From assembly GCF_030811855.1 (NCBI RefSeq), contig NZ_JAUSRN010000021.1, positions 36,764 to 100,763 of the forward strand: DNA of 64,000 bases. Direction: 5' to 3'. This DNA is from Variovorax paradoxus. Lineage in GTDB: Bacteria; Pseudomonadota; Gammaproteobacteria; Burkholderiales; Burkholderiaceae_C. Positions 32,810-41,353 of this stretch are shown here, piece after piece (positions within the stretch are counted from its first letter, which is position 1; each line of letters begins with the position of its first letter). Below the pieces are notes generated by a model. The model made no database searches, had not been told where the DNA came from, and was given only the letters and a program-made list of their open reading frames with translations. A program made the position numbers and the translations under genes.

Positions 32810-33217
32810 ATGAAAAAACTCATCGTACTGGCCATCTTGGGCCTTGCCACCGCGCTCCCGGCCCTTGCACAACGCGATCCCGACACCTACGAGCACGACC
32901 GGCGCTACTGCGCCAGCGGTCGCTCCGGCGTCGACTTCAACACCTGCATGTGGCGCGTCCAGCGCGACCGCGAGGAGCGCTATGAACGCCGCGAGCAGCG
33001 CGCCTATGAGAGGGAGCAGCGCCGCGATTACGAGCGCCGCGAGCGCTGGGCCGAGCAGCCACCCCCGCCGCCGGTCTATCGCCAGTGGGACACCCCGCCT
33101 CCCGGCGAACAGCCGAGGCTGAGCGACATGCAGCAGCGCGCGCTGGACAACTGCAACCTGCTGGCCCCGCGCGACCAGCCCCGGTGCCGCGCGACGGTGA
33201 TGTCGACCGTCCGCTAA
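32810..33217 (+). CDS. Small exported Arg/Glu/Tyr-rich protein
   Basis: A 135-residue protein with a clear signal peptide (MKKLIVLAILGLATALPALA) and no known domain that I recognise. The mature part has two Cys (YCASG and NTCMW), then a strongly charged repeat region of Arg, Glu and Tyr (ERYERREQRAYEREQRRDYE), a short poly-proline segment, and a C-terminal pair of Cys (DNCNLLAPRDQPRCR). The charged region may form a single helix or bind acidic surfaces. The start is the ATG that follows GGAGAGG. It stands alone between the lipoprotein and cstA genes. Confidence 0.75.
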   Translation: MKKLIVLAILGLATALPALAQRDPDTYEHDRRYCASGRSGVDFNTCMWRVQRDREERYERREQRAYEREQRRDYERRERWAEQPPPPPVYRQWDTPPPGEQPRLSDMQQRALDNCNLLAPRDQPRCRATVMSTVR

Positions 33218-33370
33218 GCACCGCGCTGCACTGACGTCGCCACGTGCGCGTGGCCGAGGCTAGGGTTTTCCATTAAGAATTGCCACGCATAGCGCCCGCG
33301 CGGTCCGACGGATGCGGCTTCGCGGCTGGCGGGGAACACTCCCGGTTCCAATACCGAGGAGACATTCCCA

Positions 33371-35437
33371 ATGCACAGCATCCGCCGCCACCTGGTGTGG
33401 CTCGTCGTGGCCGTGGTCGGCGCATTCGCGCTGGGCACCGTCGCCCTGACGCGTGGTGAAAGCGTCAACGCCCTCTGGGTGGTGACCGCCGCGATCTGCA
33501 CCTATCTGATCGCCTACCGCTACTACAGCCTTTTCATCGCCGAGAAGGTGCTGAGTCTGGATGGCAACCGCAAGACGCCGGCGCACCGCCACAACGACGG
33601 GCTCGACTACGTTCCCACCGACAAGAACGTGCTGTTCGGCCACCACTTCGCGGCCATTGCCGGTGCCGGCCCGCTGGTGGGCCCGGTGCTCGCCGCGCAG
33701 ATGGGCTACCTGCCCGGGCTCTTGTGGGTGCTGGCGGGTGTCGTGTTCGCGGGCGCGGTGCAAGACTTCATCATCCTGTTCATCTCCACGCGCCGCGACG
33801 GCCGCTCGCTCGGCGACCTCGTCAAGCAGGAGATGGGCACCGTGCCCGGCATGATCGCGCTGTTCGGCACCTTCATGATCATGATCATCATCCTCGCGGT
33901 GCTGGCGCTGATCGTGGTGAAGGCGCTGGCCGAATCGCCATGGGGCACCTTCACGGTGGCGGCCACCATTCCGGTGGCGCTCTTCATGGGCGTGTACCTG
34001 CGCTTCATTCGCCCTGGGCGCATCGGCGAGGTGTCGCTGATCGGCTTCGTGCTGCTGATGCTTGCCATCTTCGGCGGCCAGGCCGTGAGCCAGAACCCCG
34101 CGTGGGCGCCGCTCTTTACCTTCGACGGCAAGGCGCTCACGTGGATGCTGGTGGGCTACGGCTTCATTGCCGCCAGCCTCCCTGTGTGGCTGCTGCTGGC
34201 GCCGCGCGACTACCTGTCGACCTTCCTGAAGATCGGCACCATCATCGCGCTGGCCCTTGGCATTGTGTTCGTCATGCCGACGCTGCAAATGCCCGCGCTC
34301 ACGCAGTTTGCGCAAGGCGGCGGGCCGGTGTGGGCGGGCAGCATGTTCCCGTTCCTGTTCATCACCATTGCCTGCGGCGCGGTGTCGGGCTTTCATGCGC
34401 TGATCTCCTCGGGCACCACGCCCAAGATGCTCGACAACGAGCGCCATGCGCGCTTCATCGGCTACGGCGGCATGCTGGCCGAATCGTTCGTGGCGGTGAT
34501 GGCACTGGTGGCGGCCTCGTGCATCGAACCCGGCATCTACTTTGCAATGAACAGCCCGGCCGCGCTGGTGGGCAGCACCGCGCAGCAGGCCGCGCAAACC
34601 ATCTCGAGCTGGGGCTTCGTGGTCACGCCCGAGATGCTGGTGCAAACCGCCAAGGACGTGGGCGAAAGCACCATCCTCGGCCGCGCGGGCGGTGCGCCCA
34701 CGCTCGCGGTGGGCATGGCCCACATCCTTCACCAGGTGATCGGCGGACAGGCCATGATGGCCTTCTGGTACCACTTCGCGATTCTGTTCGAGGCGCTCTT
34801 CATTCTCACGGCGGTGGATGCCGGCACCCGTGCGGGCCGCTTCATGCTGCAAGACCTGCTGGGCAGCTTCGTGCCCGCGCTCAAGCGCACCGATTCGCTG
34901 CCGGCTAACCTGATTGCCACGGCACTCTGCGTGGCGGCCTGGGGTTACTTTCTCTACCAGGGCGTGGTCGATCCGCTGGGCGGCATCAACACGCTGTGGC
35001 CGCTCTTCGGCATCTCCAACCAGATGCTGGCCGCGGTGGCGCTGCTGCTCGGCGTGGTGGTGCTGTTCCGCATGAAGCGCGAGCGCTATGCCTGGGTGAC
35101 CATTGCGCCGGCCGCATGGCTCTTGGCCTGCACGCTCACGGCAGGCTGGCAGAAGATCTTCTCGCCCGACCCGAAGATCGGCTTCCTCTCGCACGCGGCA
35201 AGGTACACCGAGGGCCTTGCCAACGGCGTGCTGGTGGCGCCGGCCAAGACGACCGAGGCCATGTCGCGCATCGTCTTCAACGACCGGCTCGACGCGGCAC
35301 TCTGCGCGCTCTTCATGTTCGTGGTGCTGAGCGTGCTGGTGTATGCCGTTAAGGCATGCCTTGCGGCGCGCGCGGCCAACCGCCCGACCGCGCAAGAGAC
35401 GCCTTTTGAACCGCTGGCCGCATCGGCGGCGCGCTGA
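33371..35437 (+). CDS. cstA: Carbon starvation protein A (peptide/pyruvate transporter)
   Basis: Inner-membrane transporter of 688 residues with about eighteen hydrophobic helices. Family phrases include DGLDYVPTDKNVLFGHHFAA, GHHFAAIAGAGPLVGPVLAA, MFPFLFITIACGAVSGFHAL and the C-terminal MKRERYAWVTIAPAAWLLAC. CstA proteins take up peptides under carbon limitation, and the close homologue BtsT takes up pyruvate, so substrate is not decided by sequence. It is followed eight bases later by the small DUF466 gene that usually accompanies it. The sensor-kinase pair in this window is far away, and no CRP site was evident in the 150-bp gap before it. Confidence 0.93.
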   Translation: MHSIRRHLVWLVVAVVGAFALGTVALTRGESVNALWVVTAAICTYLIAYRYYSLFIAEKVLSLDGNRKTPAHRHNDGLDYVPTDKNVLFGHHFAAIAGAGPLVGPVLAAQMGYLPGLLWVLAGVVFAGAVQDFIILFISTRRDGRSLGDLVKQEMGTVPGMIALFGTFMIMIIILAVLALIVVKALAESPWGTFTVAATIPVALFMGVYLRFIRPGRIGEVSLIGFVLLMLAIFGGQAVSQNPAWAPLFTFDGKALTWMLVGYGFIAASLPVWLLLAPRDYLSTFLKIGTIIALALGIVFVMPTLQMPALTQFAQGGGPVWAGSMFPFLFITIACGAVSGFHALISSGTTPKMLDNERHARFIGYGGMLAESFVAVMALVAASCIEPGIYFAMNSPAALVGSTAQQAAQTISSWGFVVTPEMLVQTAKDVGESTILGRAGGAPTLAVGMAHILHQVIGGQAMMAFWYHFAILFEALFILTAVDAGTRAGRFMLQDLLGSFVPALKRTDSLPANLIATALCVAAWGYFLYQGVVDPLGGINTLWPLFGISNQMLAAVALLLGVVVLFRMKRERYAWVTIAPAAWLLACTLTAGWQKIFSPDPKIGFLSHAARYTEGLANGVLVAPAKTTEAMSRIVFNDRLDAALCALFMFVVLSVLVYAVKACLAARAANRPTAQETPFEPLAASAAR

Positions 35438-35445
35438 GCGAAGCC

Positions 35446-35652
35446 ATGGGTCTCGCATTGCCGGAGGCCGGGCGCTACTTTGCCCGCTCCCTCAAGCAGT
35501 CGCTGCGGCTCATGGTCGGCATGCCCGACTACGACGCCTACCTGACGCACATGGCGGCCACCCACCCGGACCAGCCGCCGATGAGCTACGAGGCGTTTTT
35601 TCGGGAGCGGCTCGAGGCGCGCTACGGCGCCGGCAAGGGCCGCTGCTGCTAA
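35446..35652 (+). CDS. DUF466 small protein YbdD/YjiX
   Basis: A 68-residue cytoplasmic protein of the YbdD/YjiX family, which is nearly always encoded directly after cstA or btsT. It has the family core LRLMVGMPDYDAYLTHMAA, PMSYEAFFRERLEARYG and ends in a Cys pair (GRCC). The role is unknown; a supporting role for the transporter is inferred from constant linkage and from reports that the Salmonella relative is needed for full pyruvate transport. A hairpin terminator follows. Confidence 0.9.
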   Translation: MGLALPEAGRYFARSLKQSLRLMVGMPDYDAYLTHMAATHPDQPPMSYEAFFRERLEARYGAGKGRCC

Positions 35653-35684
35653 GGCGCAGGGCCCGTTTGTTGCTTGTTCTCTTG

Positions 35685-35741
35685 ACCCGCGCGGAACGCG
35701 GGTGATAGCCTGCGATCGCCCGCGAGAAGCGGGCTTTCTTT
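35685..35741 (+). terminator. Hairpin terminator region after cstA-ybdD
   Basis: Two GC-rich hairpins follow the DUF466 stop: ACCCGCG with CGCGGGT (35685-35691, 35697-35703) and GCCCGC with GCGGGC (35718-35723, 35729-35734). The second is followed by TTTCTTT, which suits Rho-independent termination of the cstA operon before the peptidase gene. Confidence 0.65.
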
Positions 35742-35774
35742 CGCCCAAGCTCGAACGAACAACAGAACGGACCT

Positions 35775-37040
35775 ATGACTTTTCAGAAGCACCACTCCTT
35801 CTTCACCCAACCCGCGCCGCTGCGCACCGCCTGTCACGGCGTGGTGCTGGCATGCGCACTGTTGGCCGGCAACGCCATGGCCCAGAAGCCGCACCAGGCG
35901 GCGCTGGACGCGGCCACGCAGCAGAAGGACGAGGCGCTCAAGCTGCTGGAGCGCATGGTCAACATCGACTCCGGCTCTGCCAGCACCGAGGGCCTGGACA
36001 AGGTGCGCGGGATGGCCGTCGACGAACTGCGCAAGCTCGGCGCGCGCATCGAGACCTTTCCGGCGGAGCCGCATCCCGGCACCAACGTGGTTGCCACGCT
36101 CACCGGCCAGGGCAAGAAGAAGATCCTGATCCTCGCCCACATCGACACCGTGTTCAAGGAAGGCACGGCCGCAGCCAAGCCGTTCTACATCAAGGACGGG
36201 CGCGCCTACGGCCCCGGCGTGATGGACAACAAGGGCGGCGTGGTCGCCGGGCTCCAGGCGCTGAAGATTCTGCAGAAGATCGGCTTCAAGGACTATGGGC
36301 AGATCACCTTCCTCATCGACACCAACGAAGAAGTGGGCTCGGTCGGCACCAGTGCGCTCATTGAGCGTGTGGCCAAACAGCACGACGTGGCGCTGAACCT
36401 GGAGCCGGGCCGTCCGGCCGATGGTCTCGTGGTGGAGCGCAAGGGCTCCGCCACGGCTCTCATCGAGGTGAAGGGCCTGGCCTCGCATGCCGGCGTCGCG
36501 CCCGAGGCCGGCCGCAACGCAGCCATGGAAGTGGCGCACCAGGTGCTGCAGCTTTCCAAGACGGGGGATGCCGCAAAGAAGACCACCGTGAACTTCACGG
36601 TGCTCACGGCCAACGGGCCGACCAACGTGATTCCCGCGAGCGCCAGCGCCAAGGGCGACGTGCGCGCCGCCACGCCCGAAGAGCTCGACCGCGTCGAGAA
36701 AGACCTGGCCCGCATCTCGCAGAACAAGCTGATCCCCGACACCGAAGTGCGCGTGCGCCTCATCCGCGGCCTGCCGCCGATGCCGCGCTCGCCTGCATCG
36801 GACAAGCTGGTCACCATGGCCGAAGGCATCTACGGCGAGATCGGCAAGAAGCTCACCATCGAGAGCAGCGGCGGCGCGGCCGACGCCAGCCTGGTGGCGG
36901 GCGTGGGCGTGCCGGTGCTCGACGGCTTTGGTATCGTGGGTGGCGGCATCCACACGCCGGAGGAATACGCCGAGGTCGAGAGCGTGGTGCCGCGGCTCTA
37001 TCTGCTGTCGCGCATGCTGATGGACTTGAGCGCCAACTGA
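35775..37040 (+). CDS. M20 family metallopeptidase, glutamate carboxypeptidase (CPG2) type
   Basis: Exported zinc peptidase of 421 residues. The signal peptide ends near NAMAQKP. Metal-binding and catalytic motifs are ILAHIDTVFKEG, YGPGVMDNKGG, and the catalytic Glu pair in DTNEEVGSVGT. The dimerisation domain is present (GLASHAGVAPEAGRNAAMEV), with the final metal His in GGGIHTPEEYAEVE. CPG2-type enzymes remove C-terminal glutamate from folates and similar compounds in the periplasm. Here it sits between the carbon-starvation transporter and a TonB receptor, which suits scavenging of amino acids or conjugates; that link is inference. Confidence 0.9.
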   Translation: MTFQKHHSFFTQPAPLRTACHGVVLACALLAGNAMAQKPHQAALDAATQQKDEALKLLERMVNIDSGSASTEGLDKVRGMAVDELRKLGARIETFPAEPHPGTNVVATLTGQGKKKILILAHIDTVFKEGTAAAKPFYIKDGRAYGPGVMDNKGGVVAGLQALKILQKIGFKDYGQITFLIDTNEEVGSVGTSALIERVAKQHDVALNLEPGRPADGLVVERKGSATALIEVKGLASHAGVAPEAGRNAAMEVAHQVLQLSKTGDAAKKTTVNFTVLTANGPTNVIPASASAKGDVRAATPEELDRVEKDLARISQNKLIPDTEVRVRLIRGLPPMPRSPASDKLVTMAEGIYGEIGKKLTIESSGGAADASLVAGVGVPVLDGFGIVGGGIHTPEEYAEVESVVPRLYLLSRMLMDLSAN

Positions 37041-37273
37041 GCTTTGCGCCGGGCAACTGCCTGGCGACCCTTCGGGCGGATCGACGTTTAGAATCCGCCG
37101 GTTCGCGCGATGCGATCTCCTTCTGCTGACCCCCTGGCCACCGCGCCAGCACAGGGTCGGCGAGGGCACCCAACCCAGATTTTCAAGGCAGGGCACATGC
37201 GTTTCTCCATCCGACAGATGGCGAGGCGGCATGTCGCTTCGCGATCTTGTTGTTGCCTTGAAGGAAATTTGTC

Positions 37274-39427
37274 ATGCCCGTTCGATCGCGTGCGCCGCGC
37301 CTGCGCCACCAGCCCCTGTGTCTTGCCGTCTTGGCCGTTCTGGGCTCTGCCGCCCACGCGCAGGGCAGCACCGACACGCTCAAGGAGATCACCGTCACCT
37401 CCGAGCAGGAGACCGGCTATGCGCCATCGGTGAGCAGCACGGCCACCAAGGGCAGTGCGCCTCTGCGCGACATTCCTCAGGCAGTCAACGTGCTGCCGGC
37501 GCAGCTGCTGCGCGATCAGGGCGCCACGTCCATGCAAGACGCGCTGCGCAATGCGCCCGGCGTTTCGTTCAATGCCGGCGATGGGCAGCGCGACCAGGTG
37601 GTCATTCGCGGATTCACGGCCATTGCCGACTGGTTCGTGGACGGCGTGCGCGACGACGCGCTCTACTTTCGTGACCTGTCGGACACCGAGCGCATCGAAG
37701 TGCTCAAGGGCCCGGCCGCGGTGCTCTACGGCCGCGGATCGTCGGGCGGCCTGGTCAACCGCGTCACCAAGAAGCCGATTTTCGAGCGCCCCTTCGGCGA
37801 GGTATCGCTCGGCCTGGGCAGCCACGACTTCAAGCGGCTCACGGCCGATCTGAACCAGCCCATCGGCGAGAACATGGCCTTTCGCCTCAACGTGGCGCGC
37901 GAAAAATCGGGCAGCTACCGCGACCAGCAGTTCATCGACCGCTACAACGTCGCGCCCTCGCTGGCGATGAAGTTCAGCCCGCAGACCGACCTGCTGCTGC
38001 AGTACACCAGCGCCTACGACCAGCGGCTGACTGACTTCGGCATTCCCGCGCTCAACGGCCGCCCGGTCAACGTGCCCATCGGCACCTACTACGGCTCCGC
38101 CTTCGCGAAGCGCGACGACACCACCACCACGCGCGTGCAGTCTTTCACAGCCACGCTCAACCATCGCTTCAGCGACACGCTGAGCCTGCGCAACACCACC
38201 CGCTACTACAGCTACAAGCTGGACCGCTTCAACACCTTGCCCAGCGGCACCACCGACCCGGTGCGCATGATCGTGGGCCGCACGCGCGGCTTTGTCGATC
38301 GCGACGAGAGCGGCTGGTTCAACCAGACCGACCTGACCTGGCGCAACGAGCTTGCCGGCTTCAAGCAGGAATGGCTGGTCGGTGCCGAGTTGGGCAAGCA
38401 GGACAAGCGTCTGTATTCGGTGTCTTCTCCCACCGGCTTCGAGCGCGTGAGCATTCTCAACCCGGTGTCCGCACCGCCGCCCATCCCGCTTGCAAGCTAC
38501 CTGGCCAGCAGCGCGATTCCGAGCAACTCCACCTTCAAGACGACCGCGCTGTATGCGCAGGACCAGATCACGCTGGCGCCGCAGTGGAAGGCGCTGATCG
38601 GTGGGCGCTACGACGTGTTCGATCAGGAGACTTCGTTCGAGCGCTCGCTGGCGCCCATGTCGCGCACCGATCGCAAGTTCAGCCCGCGCGCAGGAGTGGT
38701 CTGGCAGCCGACGGAAGCGCAGTCTTACTACGTGTCGTACAGCCGCTCGTTCCAGCCTTCGGCCGAGACCTTTGCACTGTCAGCCAACAACGCGGCCAAC
38801 GACCCCGAGATCACCGTCAACAAGGAGATCGGCGCCAAGCTCGACTTCATGGACGGCGCGCTCAACCTCACGGCGGCGCTCTTCAACCTCGAACGCTCCG
38901 GCATCAAGAACACCGATCCCGCCAACCCGGCGCGGCAGATCAACGTCGGCACGCAGCGCACCAACGGCATGGAGCTGGCGCTGGCCGGCAAGCTGCCGGG
39001 GCGCTGGGACGTCAGCGCGGGCTACGCCTACCTGGACGGCCGCATGGTCAAGTCGTTGGCCACGGTGAGTTCGCTGCAGCTGCCCATTGGTGCGGCCATG
39101 CCGGTGCAGGGCAAGGTGGCGCCGCTCACACCACGGCATTCGGCCTTCGTGTGGCTCATGAAGGACCTTGGCAATGGCCTGAGCGCGGGCGGTGGCGTCA
39201 ACTACGTGGCGGCGCGCTATGCCTCGCTCAGCAACCTGGTGACGCTGCCTTCGTATGTGACGGCCGACCTGGCCGCAAGCTACAGGACCGCGAAGTACGA
39301 GCTCTCCGTGAACCTGAAGAACATCACGGGCCGGAAGTACTACGTGTCGGCACACGGCAGTGTCGACAACTTGATCATGCCCGGGCCTGGACGCGAGCTG
39401 CAGGTGGCATTGACCGCGAAGTTCTGA
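37274..39427 (+). CDS. TonB-dependent siderophore receptor
   Basis: Outer-membrane receptor of 717 residues. It has a signal peptide (LAVLAVLGSAAHAQG), a TonB-box-like start KEITVTSEQ, a plug domain with SAPLRDIPQAVNVLPAQLL and RIEVLKGPAAVLYGRGSSGG, and a 22-strand barrel ending in the aromatic Phe of LTAKF. The plug and barrel pattern (AQDQITLAPQWKALIGGRYD) fits catecholate-type siderophore receptors such as Fiu/CirA relatives. The 233-bp gap before it shows no clear Fur box to my eye, so iron regulation is not established. GAAGGAAAT precedes the ATG. Confidence 0.9.
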   Translation: MPVRSRAPRLRHQPLCLAVLAVLGSAAHAQGSTDTLKEITVTSEQETGYAPSVSSTATKGSAPLRDIPQAVNVLPAQLLRDQGATSMQDALRNAPGVSFNAGDGQRDQVVIRGFTAIADWFVDGVRDDALYFRDLSDTERIEVLKGPAAVLYGRGSSGGLVNRVTKKPIFERPFGEVSLGLGSHDFKRLTADLNQPIGENMAFRLNVAREKSGSYRDQQFIDRYNVAPSLAMKFSPQTDLLLQYTSAYDQRLTDFGIPALNGRPVNVPIGTYYGSAFAKRDDTTTTRVQSFTATLNHRFSDTLSLRNTTRYYSYKLDRFNTLPSGTTDPVRMIVGRTRGFVDRDESGWFNQTDLTWRNELAGFKQEWLVGAELGKQDKRLYSVSSPTGFERVSILNPVSAPPPIPLASYLASSAIPSNSTFKTTALYAQDQITLAPQWKALIGGRYDVFDQETSFERSLAPMSRTDRKFSPRAGVVWQPTEAQSYYVSYSRSFQPSAETFALSANNAANDPEITVNKEIGAKLDFMDGALNLTAALFNLERSGIKNTDPANPARQINVGTQRTNGMELALAGKLPGRWDVSAGYAYLDGRMVKSLATVSSLQLPIGAAMPVQGKVAPLTPRHSAFVWLMKDLGNGLSAGGGVNYVAARYASLSNLVTLPSYVTADLAASYRTAKYELSVNLKNITGRKYYVSAHGSVDNLIMPGPGRELQVALTAKF

Positions 39428-39507
39428 TCGGCGCAACGCAGCGGGAAATCCGGCACAGGCTCAGGCACGCACTGAGTCTGCCTGCGCGAATTCCAGTTTC
39501 TTTTTGC

Positions 39508-39519
39508 AAGCGCTTGCTG
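39508..39519. promoter_or_regulatory. 12-bp palindrome GCAAGCGCTTGC
   Basis: A perfect CG/GC-centred palindrome lies 41 bases before the small exported protein gene, directly after a run of five T. It could be an operator of a LacI-type or similar dimeric regulator. The palindrome is short and the gene of unknown role, so it is only a candidate. Confidence 0.3.
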
Positions 39520-39559
39520 CCACGATGGCCTCCACACAACTCAATGGTGGAGAACATCG

Positions 39560-39979
39560 ATGGCATCCGACCTGAATCAGATCAAGAGCTGGTCGCTGCG
39601 CTGGCGGATCTTTCTTGCGGGCGCGCTGTGCCTTGCGGCGGCGCTCTCCGCGGCGCAGCCGCCCGACGCGAACGTCTTGCTGCATGCCGAGCAGCGCTTC
39701 CAGCTGGCATTGGAAGCACAAGCGGCCCGCGACTACCGCGCGATGCTCGAGGAGCTTCGGCGGGCGGCTGCCGAGGACAACGCCGAGGCGCAAGAGATGC
39801 TCGGCATGGTGCTGCTGGCCGGACCGACGCTTTACGGTACAGCGGTGAAGGCCGACCGCTGCGAAGCCCGCAGGTGGATGCTGCGAGCCGCGTCGCAGGG
39901 CAGCGATACGGCCAAGGTCCAGCTCACTTTCCTGAACAGGCTGCGCCATTCCCCGGCCGGGACAAAACCCTGCGAGTGA
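39560..39979 (+). CDS. Small exported Sel1/TPR-like protein
   Basis: A 139-residue protein with an N-terminal hydrophobic segment (IFLAGALCLAAALSAAQ) and helical repeats that match a Sel1-like pair: ARDYRAMLEELRRAAAEDNA, then EMLGMVLLAGP and a second helix pair (EARRWMLRAASQGSDTAKVQ). Sel1-like repeats make protein contacts. No catalytic motif is visible. Members are often found around TonB or lipoprotein genes in this group, but I cannot assign a role. Confidence 0.65.
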   Translation: MASDLNQIKSWSLRWRIFLAGALCLAAALSAAQPPDANVLLHAEQRFQLALEAQAARDYRAMLEELRRAAAEDNAEAQEMLGMVLLAGPTLYGTAVKADRCEARRWMLRAASQGSDTAKVQLTFLNRLRHSPAGTKPCE

Positions 39980-40109
39980 GCCTGCGAGTGAGCCCGCAAA
40001 TCGAGCGGCGGTCACGTGCGGTTACCAGGGTGTGCGCGAGGACGTCTCATCAGTGATTGCGGGGCTAGACTGTTGGTCTACGCAAACCTCGGCATGAGCC
40101 GACTCATCA

Positions 40110-40442
40110 ATGAAACTCTGGTCGATTTCCATGGCGCTCGCTTTTGCCGGCGCCGCCCACGGCGCTGAAAACTGCGAAGCCCTGCGCAGCCAGATCGAAT
40201 CGAAGATCGCCGCGTCGGGCGTGACGCGTTTCAGCGTCACCACCATCGACGCCAATGCACAGGCCAATGGCCAGGTGGTGGGCAGCTGCGATCTCGGCAG
40301 CAAGAAGATCATCTATCAGCGCGAAGGCGCCCCCCCGGCGGAAGGCGCAACGGCGCGTCCCGCACCGGCGCCCGCGGGCGAACGCATCCTGACGGAATGC
40401 AAGGACGGCACGGTGACCGTCGGCGGCAGCTGCAAGCAGTAA
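40110..40442 (+). CDS. DUF1161 family exported protein
   Basis: A 110-residue periplasmic protein. A signal peptide (MALAFAGAAHGAENCEAL) is followed by the DUF1161 pattern: ENCEALRSQIESKIAASGV, FSVTTIDANAQANGQVVGSC and GSKKIIYQREG. Two Cys at the ends (ENCE and VGSCD) probably pair. The extra C-terminal tail is Pro/Ala-rich and ends in a second Cys pair (TECKDGTVTVGGSCKQ), which is longer than in enterobacterial YbgS-like relatives. The function of DUF1161 is unknown. Confidence 0.85.
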   Translation: MKLWSISMALAFAGAAHGAENCEALRSQIESKIAASGVTRFSVTTIDANAQANGQVVGSCDLGSKKIIYQREGAPPAEGATARPAPAPAGERILTECKDGTVTVGGSCKQ

Positions 40443-40481
40443 GCGGCACCCCTGGCATCGCACTTTTTTCCGGAGCTCACC

Positions 40482-41336
40482 TTGTCACGCAAAGTCTCTC
40501 GTATCGCACTCTCGGTTTCGGCCGCTGCCATTGGCAGCATCGCGGCGTACTGGACCATCCTGGCCGCCCGCCAGGGGCACATCTTGTTCAACGTCAGAAA
40601 GCATCCGGTCGTTCATCTGTCCGACGACTTTTCCACATACTCGCACACGGTGCCGGGCGGCATGGTCCGCGGCTACGTCTATCACCCGCAGGGCGAAGAC
40701 TCGCTGCAAGACCTGTTCATCTATTTCGCGGGCCGCGGCGAGGACGTGCGCGCCACTGCGCAGGCGCTGCACTGGCTGCCCGATGGCTTCGGATTTGCAG
40801 CGATCAACTATCGCGGCGTAGCCGATTCGCAGGGCCATCCTTCCGAGATCGCCTCGGTGGCGGACGCGATCCAGTTTGCCAGCCACTTGCGCAAGGCTTT
40901 TCCCAAGGCACGCCTGCACGTGGTGGGGCGCAGCCTGGGAACGGGCGTGGCCATCCAGCTGGTGGCGCAGCAGCATTTCTCCAGCCTGCAACTGGTCACG
41001 CCCTACGACTCGATGCTGGAGGTTGCAAAGCGGCGCTTCCCGCTGGTTCCGCTGTCGCTGCTGTTGCGGCATCGGTTCGATTCGCTGATGCACTGCAAGG
41101 AGGTGGCCGCGAAAACCCAGGTGCTGCTGGCCGAGCACGACACCGTGGTGCTGCCCGAGCGCTCGCAGAAGCTCATCGCGGCCTGGCCAACGCCCGTCAA
41201 CGTGCAGACCATTCCTGGCTCCGACCACCACAGCATCATGGGCCTTGAATCGACCTGGCTTCACCTGGTCGACTTTGCGCTGACCGCGATTCTTCCGGAA
41301 CCCGAACCTGAACCAGCGGAGCCCGTGGCCGCCTGA
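40482..41336 (+). CDS. Alpha/beta hydrolase, membrane-anchored
   Basis: A 284-residue alpha/beta-fold hydrolase. An N-terminal helix (IALSVSAAAIGSIAAYWTIL) anchors it. The nucleophile elbow GRSLGTG holds Ser, the acid is probably Asp in LLAEHDTVVLPE, and the catalytic His is in IPGSDHHSIMG. The oxyanion side has LFIYFAGRGEDV. The closest pattern is BEM46/ABHD13-like serine hydrolases. It starts at TTG, before which ATG is absent; GGAG precedes it at a normal distance. The C-terminus is an EPEPEPAEP stretch of low complexity. Substrate unknown. Confidence 0.82.
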   Translation: MSRKVSRIALSVSAAAIGSIAAYWTILAARQGHILFNVRKHPVVHLSDDFSTYSHTVPGGMVRGYVYHPQGEDSLQDLFIYFAGRGEDVRATAQALHWLPDGFGFAAINYRGVADSQGHPSEIASVADAIQFASHLRKAFPKARLHVVGRSLGTGVAIQLVAQQHFSSLQLVTPYDSMLEVAKRRFPLVPLSLLLRHRFDSLMHCKEVAAKTQVLLAEHDTVVLPERSQKLIAAWPTPVNVQTIPGSDHHSIMGLESTWLHLVDFALTAILPEPEPEPAEPVAA

Positions 41337-41353
41337 CCGGCGAAAAGGCCCGC

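Noticed and set aside
37041..37273. Fur box before the TonB receptor
   Set aside because: No GATAATGATAATC-like sequence could be seen; the gap is GC-rich with one small hairpin. Iron control is left open.
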